DNA from: Gaeumannomyces sp. JS-464
Lineage: Eukaryota; Ascomycota; Sordariomycetes; Magnaporthales; Magnaporthaceae
Direction of reading: 5' to 3'
DNA: 64,000 bases
Assembly (NCBI GenBank): GCA_002197995.1
Contig: NGZR01000001.1
Location: 6,138,001-6,202,000, forward strand
Both the position numbers and the translations under genes were made by a program. Positions 55,180 to 64,000 of the stretch are shown here, piece after piece. Every line of letters begins with the position of its first letter. Positions within the stretch are counted from its first letter, which is position 1. Under the pieces are notes generated by a model. The model made no database searches. It saw only the letters and a list, made by a program, of their open reading frames with translations, and was not told where the DNA came from.

Positions 55180-57049
55180 ATGTCGGCCGAGCTGGAAGCG
55201 AGCGAAAAGAACGCTGGCCCAGAGGCTGGACAGCTCGTCCAGGGTGTTGTCGCCCGTGACGACTCGGAAAGGAGAGACCGCACCAAGACCGAGCCGGTGA
55301 TCGACTACATCTCGGGCGCCAGGCTGGGCATCGTCGTCGCCTCCGTGGCCCTCGCCTCCTTCCTTGTCCTTCTCAAGTTATTGCCACGGTACGCAAGCAC
55401 ATCCCTCTCCCACCATCTCATTGCGGATACTAACTTGCCGTCCCCCACGGCGTCTCACAGGCCGTGCCCAAGATCACCGACGACTTCAAGTCCCTGCTCG
55501 ACGTCGGCTGGTATGGCAGCGCCTACAACCTGGGCAGCGCCGCGCTGCAGCCGCTCCCCGGCAAGATCTACAACCACTCCAGCCTCAAGTGGTCCTTCCT
55601 CGGCTTCTTCGCCCTCTTCAAGGTCTGGGACGTGCTTTGTGGCGCCGCCGCCTCCTCGGCATGGTCGTCGTCGGGCGCACCGTGGCCGGCCTGGGCGCCG
55701 CCGGTATCGTCAACGGCTCCATCGCCATCATCTCGGCCTCAGTCGCGCTCGAGCGGCGCCCGCCCCTGATCGACACGACCATGGCCATCGCCCAGCTCGA
55801 CCAGATCGTGGGGCCGTTCGTCGGCGGCGCCTTCACCACGGGCTACACCCAACGCCGTAGCTTCCACATCAACCTACCCCTGGGCGCCCTCGTCGCCCTG
55901 CTCATCGTGCTCACCCGCATCCCGGAGCAGTGCCCCAAGCAGCCACCCGCCGCCGTGCTCGCCAGGGTCCACCACTACCTCGACCTCGTCGGCTTCGCTA
56001 TCTTTGCGCCTGCGGTCGTTATGATGCTGCTGGCGCTCCAATTTGGGAGCAACCAGTACCCCCTGGAACTCGTCCGTAATCATCGGCCTGTTTGTTGGCT
56101 CCGGCGTCAACGCCCTCGTCTGGCTCGCCCGGAACTACTATAAGAAGGACGACGCCCTCATCCCCGTGTCCACCGTGTGTAAGCCCATCGTCTGGCTGAG
56201 CTTACTCAACTACACCTTCCTCATCCCTGGTCTTCGGCGGCGCCTTCTTCCTGCCATCTACTTCCAGGCCATCGAGCAGGCCAGCGCCCTGCTCAGCGGC
56301 GTCTACCTGCTGCCCAACATTGGGCCACAGCTGGTCGCGACCGTGCTCACGGGCGCGCGTCGTCGGCGAGGTCGGCCGCGTCCCGCCCTTTGCCATCGTC
56401 GCTGCCGTCCTTGCCGCCGCCGTCGGCAGCGGCCTGATGCGACTTTCCAGCGGGGCACCTCAGCCGACATGTGGGTTGGGTCCCAGATCATTGTCAGCAT
56501 TGGCGAGGTATTGGCTTCCAGATGGTAATTTAATCCTTGTCAAAAAAATTCGTCTCCCTACATTTTTAGACAAGCCCCAGAGCTTTACCCAGCGACTTAC
56601 GCCAACCACTCCAATCCACAGCCTGTCATCACCGTCCAGAACAACGTGGCCATGACCCAGATCGCCGAGGCCATGGCCTTCGTCGTCTGGGCCCAGTTCG
56701 TCGGTCCCACCATCTTCCTGGTGCCGTACAACACCGTCTTCACGACGGGCGCTGCGGGCCGAGATCCCGCGGCTCGCGCCCGGCGCCGACGTCGAGGCCA
56801 TCATTGCGGTGGACGCCACGCGCTTCCGCGACATCGTCACTCCCGGTGACCTTCTCGACGGCGTCCTGGCCGGATGCTTCAACGCCATCGATCGCGCCTT
56901 CTACCTCGTCGCCGGCGTCGGCGTCCTCGGCTTCCTGACCGCCTTCGGCATGGGTTAGAAGGACATCCGGCCCAAGCCCGCTGTCGCCAACAAAGCCGAG
57001 GCCGCTGCAGCGACGCCTGCTGCCGATGCTGCAGGGGCAAGACTTCTGA
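55180..57049 (+). pseudogene. MFS efflux pump, DHA14 (14-TM drug:H+ antiporter) type, broken
   Basis: Plasma-membrane exporter typical of secondary-metabolite clusters. ATG 55180; hydrophilic N-terminus (~45 aa), then the first TM (ISGARLGIVVASVALASFLV). After intron 1 (55389-55460) comes [20 protein letters not shown], then [20 protein letters not shown] (MFS antiporter motif), QIVGPFVGGAFTTGYT, HINLPLGALVALLIVLTRIP, SVIIGLFVGSGVNALVWLAR and YLLPNIGPQLVATVLTG. Intron 2 is 56525-56621, followed by PVITVQNNVAMTQIAEAMAF and AFYLVAGVGVLGFLTAFGMG. At least seven single-base shifts (about 55376, 55662, 56064, 56234, 56258, 56358, 56446, 56752) and a TAG for Trp at 56956-56958 break it. Removing them restores a normal full-length pump. 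The end (57049) is approximate. Confidence 0.85.
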
Positions 57050-57552
57050 GGCTTCGTCTTCTTCCAACCAATCTTGTTCGACTGGATTTGGCGCTCGGAA
57101 TGGCATTGGTGTCCTGCGCTCGTAACCGGGTGATGATGCCTGGGATTCCTAGCGCAGAAAGGGTGGTTGAGTCGAGGCGTGCTCCTCAACCGATACCTTT
57201 CTCCTCTTTTCGTTTCTGGGCAGGCACGGATATTTGGTTTGGTCTCTCGCCGGGGTTTTTTTTTCTCATTGTTAGTTTTAATACGATACTTCCTTTCTTT
57301 CTCAAATGTCCGTTGGGGTTTGTTGGTCGGGCTCCTGAGGCTTGGGCTTCAAAAATGACAATGACGGTTCACAGGTCTAAGCAATTTATTAAGCCAGAAA
57401 TTGGTTTGTTTTTTTTCGAGAGCAATAGGGCGTTTTGTTTACGGTGATTAATTATCTGGACTGGGATCGCAGGCAGGAAACGAAAGTCAAGATGACGCGC
57501 ATCAATGCAACAGCCAGTGTCGTAATGACCTAGCAATGTAATTACAAGTCCA
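57050..57552. terminator. Convergent 3' region between the MFS pump and the acyltransferase
   Basis: About 500 bp with T-rich runs (57253-57300, 57405-57440) and AATAAA-like AATTTATTAAG near 57385 on the acyltransferase strand. It should contain both 3' ends. No gene seen. Confidence 0.5.
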
Positions 57553-58972
57553 TCAAACAATGTACTCCACGTACTTGGTCCACTCCGGGTCCGCCATGAG
57601 GGTCTCAAAGTCCTCGTCGGTGACGCACGCGTCGGCGTCGCAGTTGCCCTCGGTGCTGGGGAAGAACACGACGGTAGCGGGGAACGGCATGCTGGGCGGG
57701 CGCCGGTAGAACTCGGGCGTGCGAGCAGCGGGCCGAAGTCCGGGAAGGCGTTCTTGAAGGATCGCGTCGACGACGAGCCCAGGTCGCGGTCCGGGTCGAA
57801 GTCGCCCGCGTACGTAATGGCGCTCCGGTCCGCCGTGCCGGCCACAAAGGTCGCCATGCTGCGCAGGTGCTGGGCCGTGTTGGCCGCGTTGAGGGCGACG
57901 CGCAGGGCGCACGCGACGGCGGCCAGGGGACCGGCGGCGACCTCGGCAAAGGTCAGCGTCGCCCGGGCCGTGTGGCTCACCACGGCCGTGTAATCCGCGG
58001 GCAGACCCATGAGCCTGCGGCCGTCCATTTGGCGCGTGAAGCGGGATTTTGTGTCCGCCGGTAGGGCAAAGCCGCCCCTGCGCCGCGTCCGCGCCAGAAT
58101 GAACCGCTGCCAGCAGAAGGCGCTCAGGGCGTCGTCAGTGCTGATGAAGGCCACGGCCGGGTCCCAGCCCTCAGCGCCGGGCGCGCCGGCCAGGTCCTTG
58201 ATGGCGGCCATGGCGGTGGCCGTGAAGCGGAAGGTGTGGTTGCGCGCGGCCTGGCGCGGCACGAGCGGATCCCAGGGCGTGACGGGCTTGCGCAGGTGGT
58301 GGCTGTGGTCCAGGGGCGCGGGTTCCTTTGGGTCCTTGCCTGCCAGGAGCGGCACCGCGCCACGCCGGTCCATGTTTACGCATGCGAGCAGCGAGGCGGG
58401 TATGGCCTCGCCGCGCATGCCCATGGCAACCATGTTGATGTAGGCGAAGTTGCCGCCAGCGTCGGCCATGTTGTGCATAATCGAGAAGCTGAGCAGCACG
58501 CCGCCCTGGATGAAGCTGACCTGCAGGCGCACGCAGTGGGCCGGGTCGTCGTCCCGGTCGACCTCGAACCTGTGCGGGTACCCGGGACTGTGGACAGGCG
58601 CTTGGCGTTGGCAACGATCATGGACAGTGGGGCATTGCGCTCGCGCATCTCGGCGTATGATGGGGAGGCGTCGGTCAGGTCGGCGATGTCGATTGCTGGC
58701 TCGGGCGAGGCCACCGGTATCACGCGATAATGGCCGGAGCTGCCTTCGCCTTTGCCGACGCAGATGACGCGGGCGCCCATCCACGGCACTTTGGCTCGGA
58801 CCTGGGCCACCGCCCGAGTGACCTTTTCGACGATTGCATCACGGCTCACGCCCTGTTTGTGAGGGAAGTAGTAGAGTGCCTGGGAGTAGGACTGGAGCTG
58901 TGGGAGCTGGCCCAGCTCGTCCTGGTAGCGGTCAAGGTCGTTGTAGTCTACGGCAATGTCCGTAGAACCCAT
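57553..58972 (-). CDS. TRI101-like O-acyltransferase (HxxxD/BAHD-type), two frameshifts
   Basis: CoA-dependent O-acyltransferase of the transferase family that includes trichothecene 3-O-acetyltransferase. ATG 58972 (MGSTDIAVDYNDLDRYQDEL), then QSYSQALYYFP, SFIQGGVLLSFSIMHNMADA with the catalytic HxxxD as HNMAD (residues ~150-155), FISTDDALSAFCWQRFILAR, and a C-terminal DFG (PDFGPLLAR). It ends DEDFETLMADPEWTKYVEYI, close to the TRI101 C-terminus; stop TGA at 57553-57555. There are two one-base deletions, one after RLSTVPG (about 58585, a G-run) and one after GPLLAR (about 57725). Correcting them gives 473 residues, the usual family size, since 1420+2 is divisible by three. No intron is needed. 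It is divergent from the FSH hydrolase. Likely acetylates or acylates a hydroxyl of the cluster product; the substrate is unknown. Confidence 0.83.
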
Positions 58973-59794
58973 GGTGATCGTATTCGCGAGCGGCTTGGTT
59001 GTGGTTCGACTACTAGAAATGCAATGCTCGATACGCTTTGCATTAGTCTGCTATGTAATCGTTCTCCGCTTGCCTCCGCCGCTTTATCAATGGTAGCCAA
59101 GCAGCGCCACAGTGCCGCCTCGATCGATAAACTCAAGACACAACTGCCGCTGTGCTGTGTTCGGCGTTCCAGCCCAAGACTAAACTTGAAACCTGCCCGA
59201 CGACTCTGAGTCCGGCCTCGAGGCGCTGAATAAGTCGGAGGCCTCTCATCGGGTGTGCATGGAGTTTCTATTCGGACTTCTCGGACTGCCCCGGTCCCCC
59301 AGGTGGGGTGAGGCTATCCGGAACAACGGATCAAGCCCCACAGGTTCATGGAACAGACAAAAATCCCCGGCAATAGCAGTGCGCGGGATAATGCATGGCT
59401 TTGCAGCGCTAATGCCACGTTTGATCAGAGACAGCCAGGCCGAGGTCTAGCTGACGGAGCAGAACGGCCGAGACCCTGTCGAGCCACACCTATGTGAAGT
59501 TGCAGAACAATCTAGGTCCCCATCCAGGCCCTTGCGACAAGTCGCAACAAGGGGTCTCCTACAGGCCCAGTGGTTCTAACCACAATAGGAATAAAGACTG
59601 GGACATTCGTGAAAAGCATGTCTTCATATCTCCATCTCATTGTTATCTAATTCTTCACAGAAGCCCGCTGGCAGAGGAAACTGTGGTTAGTAGTTGCACA
59701 CAACTTCAGATTTATCTCCTCTCAGAGACACAATCTTTGCTAGAAGCTCTTAGTGGCCAACAAGCTCACTTCCTGCGTATCCAACACCACCAAA
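58973..59794. promoter_or_regulatory. Bidirectional promoter region (acyltransferase / FSH hydrolase)
   Basis: 822 bp between divergent starts. It contains CGG triplets spaced by six bases (CGG at 59273 and 59282, in CGGACTTCTCGGACT), a pattern compatible with a Zn2Cys6 direct-repeat site. This is suggestive only. The 150 bp before the FSH ATG are AT/C-rich, as expected of a core promoter. No gene seen. Confidence 0.45.
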
Positions 59795-60652
59795 ATGCCT
59801 CACACGACATTTGCCCAAGGTCATGACCTTCCCCGAATCCTCTGCCTCCACGGCGGCGGCACCAACGCGCGCATCTTCCGGACTCAATGCCGCGTCATCA
59901 CCTCGCGCCTCCGCGGCCTCCTCAGACTCGTCTTCGCCGAGGCCCCGCTACCCTCAACGCCCGGCCCGGACGTGACGTCCGTGTACGCATCTTGGGGCCC
60001 CTTCCGCGCCTGGCTGCCGCCGTCCTTCATCGAAGGCGTGCCCGAGGGCCAAAGCGCCGCGCTGGCGCTTGCGGTGGTCGAAAACACGCTCGAGGTAACA
60101 ATGAGGGAAGACGACGCAGCTGGCAACACAGGGCCCTGGGTTGGCGTCCTCGGATTCAGCCAGGGCGCCAAGATCGCCGCGAGCTTGCTGTTGAGGCAGC
60201 AGCAGCTCAAGAAGGCGGGACTGGCCCCGGGGTTCGAGTTTCGGTTCGGGGTCCTGCTGGCCGGGAGGGGCCCGGTAATCGCGCCAGATGTCGCCAAAAG
60301 CTCCCAGGACATGGAAGAAGACGACTGGGGCGCGTTCTCGAAGAAAAGGACCAGCGCCGGTGGCAACTTGGTCTTTGGGATATCGGTGGCTGACGAGGAC
60401 GCGCTGCAGGATGAGAAGTGGCCGAAGCCCACATCTTTGCCCCAGCGTCCGGACCAGCGGCTCTCCGTGCCTACGCTGCATGTCCACGGCGTCAGAGACG
60501 CGGGCCTGCAGCTTCACAGACGCATGATGAACGACTGGTGTGAGGCCAGCAGCACGACGCTGATGCAGTGGGATGGCGATCATCGAGTGCCGATCCGGGC
60601 GGAGCACGTCGCTCAAATCGTTGATTACATAAAGCGCTTTCTTGGCGCCTAG
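59795..60652 (+). CDS. FSH-family (LovG-like) serine hydrolase, intact
   Basis: Alpha/beta hydrolase of the fungal family of serine hydrolases. 285 residues from ATG 59795 (context CACCAAAATGCC; an in-frame GTG lies upstream, but no earlier ATG), stop TAG 60650-60652, no intron. The oxyanion motif is LCLHGGGTNARIF (residues ~17-28), the nucleophile Ser122 is in LGFSQGAKIAAS, the acid Asp235 is in LHVHGVRD and His263 is in GDHRVP; the full triad is present. No signal peptide, so cytosolic. FSH enzymes such as LovG release or edit polyketide chains from synthases, so this gene implies a PKS partner; none is in the window. It is the only gene of the set without an indel. Confidence 0.9.
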   Translation: MPHTTFAQGHDLPRILCLHGGGTNARIFRTQCRVITSRLRGLLRLVFAEAPLPSTPGPDVTSVYASWGPFRAWLPPSFIEGVPEGQSAALALAVVENTLEVTMREDDAAGNTGPWVGVLGFSQGAKIAASLLLRQQQLKKAGLAPGFEFRFGVLLAGRGPVIAPDVAKSSQDMEEDDWGAFSKKRTSAGGNLVFGISVADEDALQDEKWPKPTSLPQRPDQRLSVPTLHVHGVRDAGLQLHRRMMNDWCEASSTTLMQWDGDHRVPIRAEHVAQIVDYIKRFLGA

Positions 60653-61206
60653 GTTTTTTTTTTTTTTTTTTGCATTTCCGTAGACTAGATATCAGATTTT
60701 TACACTTGCTGATCACATAGTCTAGACAAGCACTCGTATATGTGAACCCGGCAAGTTTGAATGCTCTGCTCTTCCTCTCAACGGATTACCATTACCTTTT
60801 GTTAAAACTCTTGTTAGAAACATTCCAGATCAACGTGGTGACTATCAGGTATGTCGATTTAAAGAGTGCTGCATTTTTTTTTTCAGTGTGGCCTGCATTT
60901 CATTGGTTTGGAGAAGACTAGGGGCTGCAGTTCACACATGATCCCAGCGTCCGCCTTGCACGGCCCGGTGAGAAACTCCGGATGGTCGCGCCCGCGATAG
61001 GGAATCGGCTGGGAAATCGCGCCAGATTATGAGCAGATCAAGACCGATTGGTCTGCCGAGGAGGATCGAACGATTGCTCTTCACCGCACTATAATATATT
61101 CCAAGTCGACGTCGCTCCAATCTGTCGCCTTGACTCTCTAAAATCGAGATCAGTTGAGAAACAGCATCAGAAAGCCAGCAAGATTCCAAAATACACTACC
61201 TACGTC
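60653..61206. promoter_or_regulatory. FSH 3' end and FAD-monooxygenase promoter
   Basis: 554 bp. Begins with T18 (60654-60671) immediately after the FSH stop. A TATAATATAT element at about 61089-61098 lies ~110 bp before the monooxygenase ATG and could be its TATA box. No gene seen. Confidence 0.55.
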
Positions 61207-62736
61207 ATGGCAGCAGCTCCCAGAAATGCCGACCCCGCCGGTTTCGAGGTGGCTATCGTGGGCGGGGTATCGTGGGCGTCATCACGGCCATGGGCCTCCT
61301 GAAGCGCCAGATCCCCGTGCGCATCTACGAGCAGTCGCGGGCGTTCCGCGAGCTGGGCGCAGGCGTGGCTTTTACGGCCAACGCGCTCAAGTGCATGTCG
61401 CTGCTGGATCCGGCCATCGTGGCGGCGGTCAACGCGGTCGCAACGCCCAACGGCGAGGACGCGGACAAGCCAAACGACTACGTGCGCTGGCACGACGGCT
61501 ACACCTGGGACTGGACCAGGCCGGCGAAGCAGCAGGAGGAGGAGGATCCGCTGCTGTTCCTGCTCGACACGGGCTACAAGGGGTTTCAGGGCTGCCACAG
61601 GGCGCACCTCCTGGACGAGCTGATCAAGAGCGTGCCGCCAGAGATCGTGCACTTTGGCAAGAGGCTCGTCGGGTACAAGGACGGCGGGCAGGGCGAGAAG
61701 CTGGTATTGGAGTTCCAGGATGGGACCACCGCCAGTGCTGACCTCGGTGAGTTCTCAAGGATGCTTTCGATTTTTTTTTTGTTGGGCCCTGGGGGGCGCG
61801 GGGTTTGGAGTAACGTCCGTCGCTAACAGGCTAACAGTGGTTGGCTGCGACGGCATCAAGTCCAAGGTGCGACAGCTGCTCAACGGCGCCGACAACCCGG
61901 CCTCGTACCCGCACTTCAGCCACAAGGTCGCATACCGCGCCCTCATCCCCATGGAACGGGTGGTGCCGCTGCTGGGCCGCTTCAAGGCGTACAACCAGCA
62001 CATGCACACGGGTCCCGGCGCGCACGTCCTCCACTTCCCCGTGGCCAGTGGCTCCGTCCTCAACGTAGTCGCCTTCGTGACCGACCCAGCCGACTGGCCC
62101 CTGGGCAGCTATGACGTGGTCGGCAGCATGACGGCGCCCGCGACCAAGGCCGAGGTCGAGGCCGCCTTCAAAGGCTGGGGCCCGACCGTGACCAACGTCA
62201 TCGGCTTGCTGCCGGACAAGATGGACAAGTGGGCCATCTTCGACACGTACGACCATCCGCTGGCCTCCTACGTCGGTGGGCGCGTCTGCCTTGCCGGCGA
62301 CGCGGCGCACGCCACCAGTCCGCACCACGGCGCGGGCGCGGGGATCGGCGTCGAGGACGCCCTGGCGCTGGGCACGCTGCTCGAGATGGTGCGCGACGAC
62401 GCTGCGAAAGACGGCACGGCGGACGTGCCGCGGATGCTGGAGGACGCGCTGCGCGTGTACGACGAGGTGCGGCCGCCGCGGGGCAACTGGCTGGTGCAGA
62501 GTAGCCGCCAGGTCTGCGACATCTACGAGTGGACGTACCCGGCCACGGGCAGGGACTGGGACAAGTGCCTCGGCGAGATCACGGCGCGCTCGCACAAGCT
62601 GTGGTACTTTGACATCGACGATATGCTTGACAAGGTCAATGGCAATTTCAGGAAGATGCATCCTGCTCCTGCGGATGGCGCGGGTGTAACGGTTACTGTT
62701 GCTGTCGGCTTGGAAACAGTCCCGCCGGTAGTTTAA
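61207..62736 (+). CDS. FAD-dependent monooxygenase (salicylate hydroxylase-like), one frameshift
   Basis: Flavoprotein hydroxylase (FAD_binding_3-like). ATG 61207. N-terminal FEVAIVGG then GIVGVITAMGLLKRQIPVRI (GxGxxG FAD site). ELGAGVAFTANALKCM follows, then after the intron the VVGCDGIKSKVR (DG) motif, and VCLAGDAAHATSPHHGAGAG (GD motif contacting FAD/NADPH). A G is missing in the GGCGGGG run at about 61263, which throws the frame after VAIVGG. With it restored, exon 1 (61207-61746) plus exon 2 (61838-62736) give 479 residues, normal for the family. The intron 61747-61837 has GTGAGT and a duplicated acceptor. Stop 62734-62736. A tailoring hydroxylase for an aromatic or polyketide substrate; the exact substrate is unknown. 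Confidence 0.86.
61747..61837 (+). other. Intron of the FAD monooxygenase with duplicated 3' splice site
   Basis: 91 nt, donor CTCG|GTGAGT. The acceptor region reads GCTAACAG GCTAACAG in tandem; only the second gives the conserved D-L-V-V-G-C-D-G in frame. The 8-nt spacing means use of the first acceptor would shift the frame. It contains a T11 run. Confidence 0.75.
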
Positions 62737-63173
62737 GTGAGTGGCGCAAATGATCCATAGTCACTCAGCCAGAAAAAAACGTCCTGTTGGAAGTAAAACG
62801 CTCATCAGGTCGGCTTATCTGACCCAAGGGTGGTCGCGCGATGGCAAGGCCACATGACCTACCTTGTAGATAAAAGCAGGTGTGAACCGTGACCCGCTGC
62901 ACCAATCCGCTCTGAAGGCTAGACTGCTGAGCACGTCACTACGCACGTGAGTCAGGTTACGTAATTGACAGCTCCTGCGAGGCTGTGTAGGGTGGCGCCT
63001 GCGGAAACCCCAGCAAAAATGGCGCACATTCACACATAACACAGATGATCGCGCTGTGCAACAGCGATCACAAGCAGTGATCGTGACTTTAATCCTCAAC
63101 CAACTCAGCTGGCAATTAAGTCTTCACCCAGTTCGTTTCAACACGTCCTTCACCTAGGCTAGAAATATCTTAT
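62737..63173. terminator. Convergent 3' region (monooxygenase / TRI3-like gene)
   Basis: 437 bp, no gene. An imperfect hairpin at 63046-63070 (TGATCGCGCTGT, loop GCA, ACAGCGATCA) lies between the two 3' ends. Confidence 0.5.
63046..63070. repeat. Inverted repeat between converging genes
   Basis: 10-bp arms with a 2-nt bulge in the left arm and a 3-nt loop. It could act as a transcript-end structure, but no function is shown. Confidence 0.45.
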
Positions 63174-64000
63174 CTACGGCTCTTGTTCTACCTCCAATGT
63201 CAGCTGCAGCTCTTTAACGAGAACATCTCGAATGAAGTGCAGAAACTCCCGTGCCGACTGCCTGCTATGATACGCATCATTGAAGTTCACGGAAAGATTG
63301 AGCCTCGAACCGAAGGTCCAGACGTATAGCAACATCTGTCGCGTCATCATGCTCACCCCAAACTGAAAGTCGGTCACCGTGACGTCAAAGCCCTCGGCAA
63401 TCTTCCTGCCCTGGGCGCCGTTAGCCGGGTACCGACCGCCCAGATACCGCTCGACGACACCCAGGCTGCTGAGCAGGACGCTACTCGGCGGCCGCGCGGG
63501 CCTCGGCGCTGGCGAACCATCCGCAGTCCCGAAGAGCACCTCAGCGTGCAGCTGCGTGGCCCGCCGCAGCGCCTTGCTGAACTGCGGCGTCCACCAGTCG
63601 CGTAGAAGGCCGTCAGGCCCGCCGCCCTGGCCGAGAAGGGATCCGCCCGCGCGACGACGGGCGTAACGCCCACGACGTACGTCGCCACGCGCTGGCCGGC
63701 GAGTTGTGCGGGGGCGGCAGGCGCGGGCGCATGTTGGCAGACACTACGGCCGAGTACTGCGTCGCGCCCGGGTCGGCCCCGCGCGCGAAGACGACCTCGG
63801 CCAGGGCCGCCTGCACCGCTGCCGTCACGCTGACCTTGAGCACCAACGCCGCCACCAGCGCGCCCGTGGCCGCGGTCGTGAGCACGATCCCGACCTGCGC
63901 CGGGGCGCCGGGCGGGTGCCGCGTCGCAAGGAAAGGCAGGCCGCCCGCGTGGACGGCCTTGCGGTGGTGGTCGGCGATGTACCCGCGCGCGAGGACATCC
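63174..64000 (-). CDS. TRI3-like CoA-dependent acyltransferase, C-terminal part (off right edge), frameshifted
   Basis: Member of the chloramphenicol-acetyltransferase-like/condensation superfamily, nearest in pattern to trichothecene 15-O-acetyltransferase (TRI3). Reading from the right edge: VLARGYIADHHRKAVHAGGL, LVLKVSVTAAVQAALAEVVF, TQYSAVVSANMRPRLPPP, VATYVVGVTPVVARADPFSA, FSKALRRATQLHAEVLFGTA, VTVTDFQFGVSMMTRQMLLY and the terminal LNLSVNFNDAYHSRQSAREF; stop TAG 63174-63176. The N-terminal half with HxxxD lies beyond the window. Two one-base deletions (near 63712, a C-run, and near 63602) break the frame. Its presence beside a TRI101-like enzyme suggests the product is acylated at two positions. 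Substrate unknown. Confidence 0.75.

Noticed and set aside
57754..58767. Several plus-strand open frames opposite the acyltransferase
   Set aside because: The minus strand carries the HNMAD, DFG and C-terminal family motifs; the plus frames have none.

Overview
The window looks like a chromosome segment of a filamentous ascomycete (Pezizomycotina). Genes carry short introns, the families are fungal (fungal MFS pump, Zn2Cys6 regulator, FSH hydrolase, TRI101-like and TRI3-like acyltransferases), and the left three quarters carry the signature of repeat-induced point mutation (RIP): CpA/TpG loss, TpA excess, and reading frames full of TAA/TAG where CAA/CAG/TGG are expected. The species cannot be named from the sequence.

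Positions 1-49094 are a stack of nested, RIP-degraded retrotransposons. A Tad1-like LINE (LINE-A, forward) spans 1100-49094 in four pieces. It was split by a chromodomain Ty3/gypsy element (3370-10811, forward, 428-bp LTRs), a second Ty3/gypsy element (gypsy-B, 10948-37614, reverse, 282-bp LTRs) and a probable Ty1/copia element (copia-D, 40330-47845, reverse). A 136-bp TG...CA insert also sits in it. Gypsy-B was split by a Ty1/copia element (copia-C, 12937-18329, reverse) and by another LINE copy (LINE-R, 20242-32672, reverse). LINE-R was split by a further LINE copy (LINE-F, 24988-31185, forward). The LTR insertions in LINE-A and gypsy-B are framed by 5-bp target-site duplications (TSDs); LINE-R and LINE-F are framed by TSDs of about 15 bp. 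The nesting is therefore resolved to the base and gives a relative chronology. A fourth LINE fragment (1-642, reverse) lies head-to-head with LINE-A.

Both gypsy-type elements carry a degraded reading frame on the strand opposite to gag-pol, between pol and the 3' LTR. Gypsy-B also has an in-frame 18-bp tandem repeat (about 15 hexapeptides of the form D-A-V/A-x-x-x) just upstream of the integrase HHCC region.

Positions 49095-64000 are GC-rich, mostly un-RIPped DNA with the remains of a secondary-metabolite gene set. It holds an AYR1-like short-chain dehydrogenase (-, broken), a Zn2Cys6 regulator (-, broken), a DHA14-type MFS efflux pump (+, broken), a TRI101-like HxxxD acyltransferase (-, two frameshifts), an FSH/LovG-like serine hydrolase (+, intact), a salicylate-hydroxylase-type FAD monooxygenase (+, one frameshift) and the C-terminal part of a TRI3-like acyltransferase (-, off the right edge). 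Oxidation, two acylations, product release, export and regulation are all represented, but no core synthase lies in the window. It would have to be to the right, or have been lost to the left. Single-base indels recur in every gene except the FSH hydrolase, so the locus is either decaying or locally mis-sequenced; that cannot be decided from the sequence alone.
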